64,000 bases of DNA, taken from contig JAGXJF010002739.1 in NCBI GenBank assembly GCA_019208055.1, positions 558,001 through 622,000 of the forward strand. Reading direction: 5' to 3'. Origin of the DNA: Stipa capillata (lineage: Eukaryota; Streptophyta; Magnoliopsida; Poales; Poaceae). Below are positions 1-9,235 of this stretch, in pieces. The notes under the pieces are model-generated. The model ran no database searches. It saw only the letters and a list, made by a program, of their open reading frames with translations, and was not told where the DNA came from. The first letter of the stretch is position 1. Each line of letters begins with the position of its first letter. Position numbers and translations under genes: made by a program.

Positions 1-1700
1 ACTAACAAACACTAAGATTTATTTTGGAATACCGAGCTATATCCAAGGTTCCATTAACAGGAACCTGGTGTCACCTGCCAAGTTGTTGGATGCATTACAC
101 AGTTACATTGTAGTGACCATACATGTTGGAAAACTCCCATGAAGGCAATGATCTGACATAAGGCTATGCCAAGTGGGAGACTACGGTCATTAAAATGGAT
201 TACAGCAGTTCTATACTGCAGATTCTCTGTTCTCAATTACCCACTTTGTTTATTTTGTAAGGTGCACATCCGTTTGGAGATTTAATGTTTGTAATATTTG
301 GCCAACAGTTAGTAAGTCAGTCAAAGCTCAATTTTAACGACTGTGCCAAGTCAAACCATGCCTTATAAAAATATATGAATGAAATAAAACACAGGCCTTT
401 CTTGACTTTCCACAATTTCTATAATGCACACCAAGCAGGCTGCCTTGTTCACCGAGGCCCCACCAAGCTTGGAAATCAGGAGTCCTTCAACACCCTCCCC
501 ATGTCACTTACTGTAATGGTTTGCTTTCCTGATCACTCGAGAATGGAAATGAAAATACAGTTTAGTCACTAAAAAGAATGGAAATGAACATACCATCCAC
601 GTCTCCCAAAGAGAATTAAGTTATCGGTAGGTAGCGATAACATGGCATGGCATGGCACTATACTAGCTGAAGTGACTCCATGAAGTTTGGAAAAAGAAAA
701 TCACTGGAAATCCACACTAGATGTGAGTAATTTCCTAAAGAAAAGTCATTGGAAGTTAGCAGTGCTCACTATGGGACTTTAAATCACAATGTCTCATTCA
801 TACCAGGCTGGACCTTGCTGCAATGCATTACAGTCAATTCAAGTCAAATAAACAAAAGAACATGGTGGACCTATAATACAAACTTACAGGTAGCAGCTGC
901 CTAACTATCCCCAAATTTGTGGTTAGAATGATGGGTGAACAATGCTTATCATCTAGTCTCTGTGGAAGTCATTACCATGTTATCACCCAGCCTGTGGCCG
1001 GACCGTGAGAGGGGTCATTGTGCCCGTGCTCCCGAGTTCAAATCCTACAGTCGACTCGAGGTATACGGCTATCCTCTATTTCTTTTGTGAATGACATAGA
1101 TCTATGTTGTCATGGTTGGTGTTTACTGCCCACCTATCTTCCATTCTACTTTTCCTGCCAATTTTCCCTTGGTTTAGTTGGCACCGGTGTATTTACTTCA
1201 TCCACGCGCCAAACTACAAGTTGGACTCACAAAAGGCTTTCTATACCTCAAAGTGAGCAGGGGAGAAACCGGGATTACACCATGAAACTAATGAAACCAT
1301 GCATGCGTAAATAGCCCGAAGATCAAACCAGTCAATTTAAAAGTATAATCGACAATAGTTTCTACAATCTAAAGTAACTCACTTGCTGGTTACCTAAATT
1401 CTGAAGTGGTCTACCAAGCTTAATGCCTAATTGCGCTCTTACCTATAATACGCAATTTGCAATATCCTTACAGTTAATCAGTGTAGAAAACCTTTAGGTG
1501 TACTAAAAAAGTTCCAACATGGAGCTTTATCATGCTGGGAATTTTCATCTATTATTACTTCCCAGAAATATCAATGCAAGCTCTGACTCAAGAAGTATCT
1601 TCCTTTCAGGATTTCCTTTCTCAAATTGCCCTGACTCCAGTCAGCTAGAAATTCGTCGAATAGCTATCCTTGTAGGATACTTTTTCTTCGAAATCTCATC
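1..1700. other. No gene recognised
   Basis: The stretch is AT-rich and only short unconvincing ORFs occur on either strand. It could contain UTR or intron sequence of a gene whose first exon lies in the GC-rich island just to the right, but no splice-consistent coding exon was found. A weak tRNA-like B-box occurs near 1033-1043 and was not accepted as a tRNA or SINE. Confidence 0.5.
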
Positions 1701-1759
1701 AATGGTTAATTGGCCAAATCATTGAACAAAATCGAAGCGGAAAGCCTAAGCAATAAGCA

Positions 1760-2150
1760 GCATATCCATCTTCAACCCGCCGCCGCAGGCGCTGACGGCG
1801 ACTCCGCGCCCTCGTCCGCTCGATCTCCACGGAGGTCTCCGCCACCAAACCCGGCCGCACCGATCTCTGATCGACGAACCCGCAGACACACGCACTCTCC
1901 CGCTTACCGCGAAGGGAGGCTGCCCGTGCTTCTCTATCCCTCATCATGACGGGGGAGGCCGCGGACGCGTTGCTGGCAGAGAGACCCGCGCGTGGGTGGG
2001 TGAGTGGGCACGTCACCGGCGGCATGCTGCGCGGTGGGGGCCATGGCCGATGAGAGAATGCGGAGGACGGAGAGGTGCAAATTGCGGAAAGTGCTTTTGT
2101 CACCCGAGCACCATTGCTCCTGTGCGAAAAGAATAAATTCACATTTCAGA
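1760..2150. other. GC-rich island, possible first exon of an unresolved gene
   Basis: This about 390-bp block is far more GC-rich than its AT-rich flanks, as grass first exons often are. Both strands have open frames (minus 1699-2142, plus 1710-1949), so orientation cannot be decided from ORF length. On the plus strand an ATG at 1946 opens a short frame that runs into GGTGAGT near 1996, a good 5' splice-site match. On the minus strand the frame is Arg/Ala-rich without a recognised domain. It could be a real first exon, a captured gene fragment or a bidirectional promoter CpG island. No function can be assigned. Confidence 0.3.
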
Positions 2151-3221
2151 AAAAGAAAATCAATATACAATACATATTAAACGATAATGAATATCGGACA
2201 AGTTTCAGTTTCAGTATAAGACGTTATGTTTCCTTCCACAGAAGTGAAGTTTGTTATTCTCCTTACTCTAAATATTTTGTGTTTTTTCTCGCAAAAAAAA
2301 ATATTTTGTGTTTCATCTGGTGTGATCATACGAGAGAACATTTGATCTCACTAATAAAGCATAAAATTGAACCAGTTAAAAATATACATGTATAATCACA
2401 TTGAATGTAACTTCTATACTAAACATCCACATTTGATTCGTATTGTCAGTTGTGTTGATATATGTGACCATTAATGGGTTGAGTTACTCACTATGTATGG
2501 TAATAAAAGTCAATTTGATACTTTGTTGATATAACCGATGAATGGAATTGGTTTCTAATGCTTTAGATAATGATAGCATTTTTGAGCATATAAATATTGT
2601 AGCATGCATTTACTAGTGTAGTCCAATTGAAAGATTGTTGGGCTAATTTTCTATTAAGTGGGTCTACATGTAGTACACATGCAATATCTATCATAATCAA
2701 CTAAAATTGTTTTTCTTAGAGCTAAAAGTAGAAATAGTGAATCCGAGGGAATGGTTGAATCCAATTCCTAAAATGGAGACAGTTCCCTCACCTTGCATCT
2801 ATCATGTAATTCCTATTATGTGATAGTTAAAATAAAAAAGTAGCACATAAAATTCATCTATGATACGGGGTTAGGTCAGGACACCTCCAATCTTCCTATA
2901 CCCTGCCTATAGTTGGAGCCACATCATATGCCACTTACTTTGAAAGACTAAACCCTAACTGCCAATGTGGATCTAACCTACAGTCATGACTTGACTTTAA
3001 TCTAGGAATTTATGTGGTGTTCTAGTTCTTCCATGTGATCAGATCATGGTTTAGATCTAATTTAACTTTGAAATCATTTTGAATTGAATAATACATCGAG
3101 TTTTCCATCCTTTTTCGTGTCCGAGGGGCAATATAGCTATATAGATTGGAAGATTCAGCATGCGTTAGTTGACAAACCTGAATTTCTAGTCAAAAGTTCC
3201 CGGATCAACATGGTTGAGATC
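2150..3221. other. Intergenic AT-rich sequence, nothing recognised
   Basis: No coding frame, long repeat or RNA gene was identified. The right part, from about 3160, is the upstream region of the small peptide gene. It contains TTGAC-type W-box cores, for example GTTGACAAAC near 3169 and the reverse-complement form AGTCAAAAG near 3189. Confidence 0.5.
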
Positions 3222-3291
3222 GACTAAACTCCGTGGAACGTACGCGGAGATGAATTGACTAAACTCCGTGGCACGTACGCGGAGATGAATT
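3222..3291 (+). repeat. 35-bp tandem duplication in the peptide-gene promoter
   Basis: Two head-to-tail copies of a 35-bp unit (3222-3256 and 3257-3291) differ at one base. Each contains an ACGT-centred stretch (GAACGTACGCGG / GCACGTACGCGG), and TACGTCA, a TGACG/as-1-like bZIP core on the opposite strand, lies immediately downstream near 3294. The block ends about 90 bp before the TATA box of the 57-residue peptide gene, so it duplicates candidate transcription-factor sites. The regulatory role is inferred. Confidence 0.7.
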
Positions 3292-3379
3292 GATACGTCA
3301 AACATCACTACCAGACGATTCGTTGGGCATGTCCCATTCATGGACGAAAAACCACTGAACGCCATGCGCGCGCTCTCTC

Positions 3380-3386
3380 TATAAAA
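3380..3386 (+). promoter_or_regulatory. TATA box of the small peptide gene
   Basis: TATAAAA follows a CT-rich stretch. A start site about 30 bp downstream would give a 5' leader of roughly 125 bases before the ATG at 3536. Confidence 0.6.
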
Positions 3387-3535
3387 TGGAGCTAGCTATA
3401 TGGATCGAGAGCAACAAGTCTATACTCGGAGTAACACACTACACAATCACAAGTCACATAGCTAGGTAGCTGTGTCGAACACTCGAACAGCTCGTGGGAG
3501 CGCTCGTGGCAGAATAGATCAATAAGACAGGCAGT

Positions 3536-3709
3536 ATGTATGCGATAGCTGTGTTGATGAGAATGCTAGTGCTGGTTATAGTGCTCGTAGCTGTGCTGCT
3601 CCTTGCCATGGAGGTCGATTCCGTGGAAGGCCGGAGGATCCTCGGTGGCCGCGGGCCCGGTTCGACGCCCGGCTCGCCAGCCGCAAACGTTCCCGGTGTG
3701 GTCCACTGA
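3536..3709 (+). CDS. Putative secreted signalling-peptide precursor, 57 aa
   Basis: The frame starts at the ATG at 3536 and ends with TGA at 3707-3709. Residues 4-25 are almost entirely Val, Leu, Ile, Ala and Met, typical of a signal peptide. After a possible cleavage near residues 25-31 (sequence around DSVEGRR), the remaining tail is rich in Gly, Pro and Ser and ends PGVVH. Plant peptide hormones such as CEP (ending SPGVGH) and PIP (ending GxGH) have the same layout: leader, variable or basic part, and a Pro/Gly-rich C-terminus ending in His. The match to either motif is partial, so the family is not assigned. A TATA box, a plausible leader and a tandemly duplicated promoter block precede it. 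No intron is evident. The alternative is a chance ORF, made less likely by the leader-plus-tail architecture and promoter. Confidence 0.6.
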   Translation: MYAIAVLMRMLVLVIVLVAVLLLAMEVDSVEGRRILGGRGPGSTPGSPAANVPGVVH

Positions 3710-3754
3710 CAAAATCATTTGGTTCAGAAGTTTTCAAGGAAACAGGAAGAAATA

Positions 3755-3940
3755 ACTGTTCTTTCGGTTAGTTCCTGATTAGGCGATTTATATTTATGTA
3801 TGTTGTATGGTTTTTTAGTTGTGTTACGGTCTGACGATCGATTTCAGATCTTAAAACACTGTGCGAAGGTTATATTGTTTTCTCAAGTTTGTATCGGTGT
3901 ATCATGTTCCTATATAGAACTGTTCTTTCGGTTAGTTCCT
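3755..3940 (+). repeat. 22-bp direct repeat flanking the peptide-gene 3' region
   Basis: The same 22-bp sequence (ACTGTTCTTTCGGTTAGTTC plus two bases) occurs at 3755-3776 and 3919-3940, just downstream of the peptide stop codon. It suggests a local duplication or slipped repair. No terminal inverted repeats accompany it. Confidence 0.6.
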
Positions 3941-3956
3941 ACAAATGCACTAGAAA

Positions 3957-4034
3957 GTAGAAATTTCCTCTCGGCGTACTACAAGGTTTATCTGAGTAGA
4001 AATTTCCTCTCGGCGTACTACAAGGTTTATCTGA
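3957..4034 (+). repeat. Perfect 39-bp tandem duplication
   Basis: Two identical head-to-tail copies, 3957-3995 and 3996-4034. Identity indicates a recent event or an assembly duplication. Both copies are read through by a short ORF, but no protein is recognised. Confidence 0.85.
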
Positions 4035-4214
4035 CCCAAAGAACGAGTGAAAACACTAGCTAGCGTCCAACAACCTACTTATGACCTGACACTAGAGCAC
4101 GAGAGCGCGCTGTCAGTATTATCGTAGCTGCCAGTCTAAAGTACGGGTTAACTGAAAAAAAAACATATTAGAAAATCTCATAAAATAATTGGCCGTTGTT
4201 CTAATGGACCCTCT

Positions 4215-4660
4215 CTTTATTTGTAGACCATAATCGATGAATCTTTATAATTGTATCTAGACAGATCATAACCGATAGATTATCATAACTGTACGTAAAC
4301 AAAACAGTAAGTCTTTATAAACGTACCTAAACATATCAGAACCGATAGATCATCATAAGTGTACCCAAACAGATGACAACCGAAAGATTTTCATAATTGT
4401 ACATAAACATATCATATCTAGTGAATCTTCATGATTGTATCAAAATAGATCACAACCGATAAATCTTCATAACTACACCTAAACAATCATCCAACCATTG
4501 ATCCGGTAGATATTTATTATTAATGGACCGCAATCGATAGATCTTCATGACTATACCTAAAAATTATCGGGGCATTGATCTGACGTACATTAATTATTAA
4601 CTTAACTATTAATGGTCCATGACAGATAGATATTCATAGTTTTACACCACATACAAAAAG
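4215..4660 (+). repeat. Degenerate tandem array of about 50-55 bp units
   Basis: The phrase pattern 'accgatagat-cttcataa-tgtacctaaaca' recurs about eight times with mismatches and small indels. The units are AT-rich and non-coding. Near 4490-4580 the period changes through an inserted ATTGATCYGG(T/A) segment. There is no ORF of note. It is a local minisatellite; relation to a known transposon was not seen. Confidence 0.65.
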
Positions 4661-5339
4661 GTACTCGAGCTTTTAAGTGACCTGAAACTTAATTCTGAGT
4701 ACTAATCTAATATCGCATGCAAATGATTGGCTAGATCGTGATCTGAACTTTAATTTCATGTGATCTAATATCCTATACAAACAACTTACCAGCTCAATAC
4801 AATGACTGTTCAGTCAGCCAGCTCGCCATCCAACTTTAATTCCACTTATTTATCTAATTTCACATACAAACGACTAGCCATGTAACGTATAAACCAACAA
4901 TCAGCTCGATGATCCTAGCTTTAATTTTAATGTCAACGACACATCTGACCATAATATGATGGTTTTTGTAAATAATATAATAATATGTAGCTAAGTAAAT
5001 TTAAAAAACGTAAAGACGATTAAATATGTTTTTTGTACAATTTCGTGGGAGAATGAGCAAATTGTAATAAAAAGAATGAAATATATCAAAAAAAGTAAGT
5101 AAACTGGTAATGCAAGTGTCACAAGTAACGAGGGTTGCAAAGATAGATCCGCATGTATGATTGGAGATGGGCCTTGTGTGGTTCGTTTCACGTGTAGCCG
5201 TATGTAATATCACGGGATTGCATAATAATACATGTAGCATTCAGATCATATAAAATTTATGGGGGGAATGGGTGATTCTATGCTAGTGCAATTTAAAAAA
5301 AATTACTGCATCAAATAGATGTCTAGAGTAGCAGAAACA
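4661..5339. other. AT-rich sequence, nothing recognised
   Basis: Only short ORFs of low complexity occur. No terminal inverted repeats or domain-like translations were seen. Confidence 0.45.
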
Positions 5340-5724
5340 AGGGTGATATCACTATTATAGACAGTGAATAGTGGATATCATGGACGGTTTGCTAGTTTGA
5401 ACCGGCTGTGATGTCAATAATAAAAATGAGGCTAATTTTATTTTTTTCGCCTATCATGAAACACAGCAATTCACAGAATCACAGAATCAGACATCCGTTC
5501 AAATATGCATTTGTATCTTAGGACCATTCACACATGCATATATAAATCTTAAAACCATTGGTACATGCACATATAACTCTCAGAACCATTCACATATGCA
5601 TATATGAATTTCAGAACCATTCACACATGCATACATCTCCGAATCAAATTATATTGAAACTCAGACAAGTATATATATTCAACTTCTAATTAACAATATT
5701 TAAATGTTTGCACAAATACATGTC

Positions 5725-6500
5725 CTAAGGTGCCATTATTCTTGGTACGTAGTTGGACTTGCCATCAGGTCTGATCACGTCTTTGACCAGGAAAGAAGTG
5801 ACAATTCCTTTGATCTTTGCTAGGTCCAGCTTTTGCAACATTATCGTCGAATGGGTGGAACCTATCAATATGAAGATTAAAGTCTTGCATATGCATCAAC
5901 TAAAAAATAATAACTATTATTTGAAGAAATACACACGAATATATTTGACTTGGATGAAGTACCGATGATGAGATCCATGTGGTAGCATACATAGAAGCCA
6001 CAAATATTGGTTGTCTTTGGCTGTCGGCAACACTAAGAGTTAGAATTAATTAGTTCTAGAGGCACTATTACGAAGTTTGATATAGTATTATTGTTCCACT
6101 ATCTGATACATACCTAAAACTTATAGTCGTGGCTAAACTTAGGTCCCTTGCCTTCCCCTCCTTCTTGCCATACATGGAGTAGGCCCTTTTTGTGATCCAA
6201 GTTTTTTAGTTAGACCTTGAGCGACCTATGATTCAGTTATATAAGTAGAAATTTATTTACTTGTATAGTAGTCAGCCGATAGTTCTATATTCGGTTTTGG
6301 TGCTCTGGTTGGAATCGAGGTATATGGCTCTGGTGTCCCTTGGTATAAGGACGATAAGAATCAGTGGTATCTACAGGGGCATGTCATTATACCTAAGCTA
6401 GTACTTGTTGCGCGTAATGTAGAAATCAATAAGTAGAGAAACTAATGCAATGACAATACTTACCTCTTTTGGAAATGATAAATTATGCACTTCTTATCGT
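5725..6500 (-). pseudogene. Ulp1-like (C48) protease remnant of a CACTA element
   Basis: Minus-strand segments read in order like an Ulp1 protease. A DKKCIIYHF segment ends at a GTAAGT donor near 6463. ILIVLIPRDTRAIYLDSNQ (6345-6400 region) is the strand before the catalytic-site Asp. QPKTTNICGFYVCYHMDL (about 5965-6020) holds the oxyanion Gln and catalytic Cys in the CGFYVC block. The last exon reads LDLAKIKGIVTSFLVKDVI and stops at TAG 5725-5727. The downstream element at 44888-48829 carries the same exons in the same order. The expected GHW histidine is obscured by a frame break. Ulp1/SENP proteases cleave SUMO-type conjugates; here the copy is broken and its role in transposition is unknown. 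Confidence 0.65.
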
Positions 6501-8290
6501 GGCTTAGCTTCAACCTATGTATAAAAAATCGTCTAGGATGTGTAGCACATCCAATAACCTACAGGTACATAGGATCAATCATAGCAATTCTCTGCGTGAG
6601 AGTATTGAGTATCTAACCTAATGAACAAGAAGGCTAACACCTTACTCCCCAATTATATGCGTCAAATATAACTGTTTTACACCAGAAAAGACAAAATACC
6701 TCACTTTACTAATGCAAATTATATGATAACTATTTGGAGATACAAAAGGACCAACTAATGCAATATTAAAATGCAACCAAGTGACTGATAGCTAATGAAA
6801 ATAAGTATGGAATGGATAACTAAAAGGACTCAACTCAATGCAAACAAACGCTTCTAGGCGACTGGTTTCTAGCAGTTCAACGGTTTGACTAAAGTGGAGA
6901 GTTTTGCCGGTAAAGAGCGAGTTAGTAGCTAATTCACACACATAACTATATTATCAAAAAAATAATTAAAGTTTCCCTAACCATAACATGAAGCATACAA
7001 GTCCTTGTAAATCCCCCGTATCAACGATACACGAATTAGAAAGAGGCTGCTCTCACCCATCCTTCCCTAATCACTTCACATTGAGCGGTGCAAACACATG
7101 TTTTCACCTAATGTGCATGTGCATACTTTATACGCTAGCATAGTGACTTGATCAATACCAACAATTAATATATACAAATCATCTCATACTACAATTTCAA
7201 TGCCATGGAACGGCACACTGCTCAAACATAGATGAAATGAAACAAAAATTATAGAGAAATAATTTATTGAGTCAAACACCATGTTCAACATGCAAATAAT
7301 AGTAGATATACAAGAGAGAAAAGAGAGAGGAAGGAGAAGGGGTGGCGTTGGCGATGGCAGCAACGGTGCCATGCCGATGGCGGTGTGGAGGGGCGGCACC
7401 CCCTCCTCACCTTCATCCTTGGTATTCTTCCCATGTAGTAGATGAGTTCTTGACTGTAGACAGAGGCTATGGTGGTGTAGAATTCATGACTTCTAAAGAT
7501 TAGATCAAAATGTAGGGTTTTCTCTCTTTAAATACCTTTACGATTGCTCCCTTGTCCATCCAACCAATAGCACATTGATCCAATGACTCTTGAGAATCTT
7601 TTGAGGCTTACAACCCTTCCTTATCATTTAAGGAATCCAATGCAAAAAATCTCGTTTGATTTGGAGTTGAATTGAAAAAGTTATGGCTAATCTCGAGCCT
7701 CCCATCACGCTCTCGTCTTGGGACCCCGAATGTCTAGGTTCGGTCCAATCTTGTATATTCCTTATCCGATGTCTGAATTGGGTCATTCTTGTGCCTATTT
7801 TGGGGTAGCTCGACGAGACTAACAACTTTCATGTTGCAATTTGTTTGATCTGAGGTTAGCTTGATGGCGAAAATGCCCAGAAACCTTATTTTGCTTCCTA
7901 AATAGTATCCGGATCATCTCAAAATTAGTGCTACTCCAAGAACTCACCCATCTATAAGAAATCAAAAAAATGTATAAAATAAGCAAAAACAAGAATTTAT
8001 GTAGTGCATGTAATAAGATATGTAATTGTGCAAAACTACTAATAAAGATAAATTACGAGCACTTTATAACGATATAATGCAATGAATGAACAAATAAAAT
8101 AGATAAGTTTTAAATGTATCGACATCCTAAATAGTTTTTTTAACTGTCTGAAATGACATCGAGATGGTTTTTTTTAATTGGATACACAGCTCATCTCACA
8201 AGGTTTATTGTCCAAATCGTCTAAGAAATAGAGCCTCCTACATGCACTCAGCCCAAATTGGTCAACCCATCTCATACCAACTCTAGCTAT
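6500..8290. other. Interior of the CACTA relic, no recognised coding exon
   Basis: This AT-rich sequence lies between the Ulp1-like exons and the GC-rich end. Several short ORFs exist but none resembles TNP2 or another transposase. It may be intron or unrelated captured sequence. Confidence 0.4.
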
Positions 8291-9080
8291 ATATGCACTC
8301 TCTCAGAGCTACTCTATAGCGCTCCATTCCGCTCTAGTATTCCTTATTCATTTCCTCTTTCCTTCCTCTTTTGCTCACCTAGCCTTTGCCGCTTCCTCAT
8401 CCCTTCCACTTGCTCCTCTCCTCTTCCTACTCCCAAACACTCGCTGTCGTTGGCGCCGCCGGCGCCATGTCGGTGCGATGGCCAAGGTAGTGGCTTGGTA
8501 GAGCTGGGGCCCAGGACAGGGATGACGTAGGCAGAGCTAGAGGCACAGATCCATAGCATGCTCCGCTTCTTCGATGCATCGGGCATGCCATGTGAGGGCG
8601 GCAGTGGAAACGGGGACTACCGCGGCATCTGCGTCGGCTACAACATCTTCCGGAAGTACAAGTCTTCCACATTGTCGGCTTCACCTTGTAGATCTGATCT
8701 CAGCCGCCTTGCTTCTCTCATTTCCCCCTCACTTTCTAATCCTGCTCCCCATCTCCCTTCACATCTAATCTAGATCCACGACCGCCTGCCAGCAACAGCT
8801 TCATGGGACGGGAGGGGGGGCTACCCAGGCAAGTGGGCCAGTTGTGGGCCTCCATGCATTCAACCTCGTCGGCAACGCACTCTCTAGCCTGCCTCTCGAG
8901 CTCCAGGATGGTGCTCGTCGGGCGGCCTTCAAAATCCACAGCCGGTGCCTCTTCAACCTTGGTGGTGTCCTCCGCCACTTGTTGTCCTTCACCGTAGAGT
9001 CCACCTCAGCACCGGCGGCTGGATGCATCGGAGTGACTCTTACCGACTGCGGCAACTACGTTTTTTTAAACGTGGAAATG
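8290..9080. other. GC-rich block near the right end of the CACTA relic
   Basis: The block has overlapping open frames on both strands (for example plus 8258-8530, plus 8844-9083, minus 8736-8978). It sits just inside the subterminal repeats, where CACTA elements place their promoter and first exon, and where captured host fragments are also common. No domain was recognised, and the coding strand cannot be decided. Confidence 0.4.
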
Positions 9081-9235
9081 TAAATCCAAGATGGTTCTAG
9101 TTAAATAACCGTCTGGGATCTCTGTATCCCAGAAGTTTCAAAAACCGTCCGGGATGAAGCCTGATTATCCCCGATAGATAATTCTAAATGATTCAAAAAA
9201 CCGTTTGAGATGATAATTTTTAACCATGTGGTTAG

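Larger units (their letters stand above)
5340..9235 (-). mobile_element. CACTA-type (En/Spm) element relic, minus orientation
   Basis: Both edges carry the short alternating motifs typical of CACTA subterminal regions. On the left, 5350-5430 has GACGGTTTGCTAGTTTGAACCGGC-like motifs. On the right, 9060-9235 has repeated AACCGTCTGGGAT / AAACCGTCCGGGAT / AAACCGTTTGAGAT motifs. The left 320 bp is, reverse complemented, clearly similar to 48840-49060 elsewhere in the window. Inside, minus-strand exons encode an Ulp1-like cysteine protease, a module often carried by grass CACTA elements. Exact CACTA termini and the 3-bp duplication were not found, so the limits are approximate and the element is probably old. 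Confidence 0.6.

Noticed and set aside
960..1060. tRNA-like B-box (GAGTTCAAATCC) suggesting a tRNA or SINE
   Set aside because: No convincing A-box at the right spacing, no cloverleaf, and no tail or target duplication.
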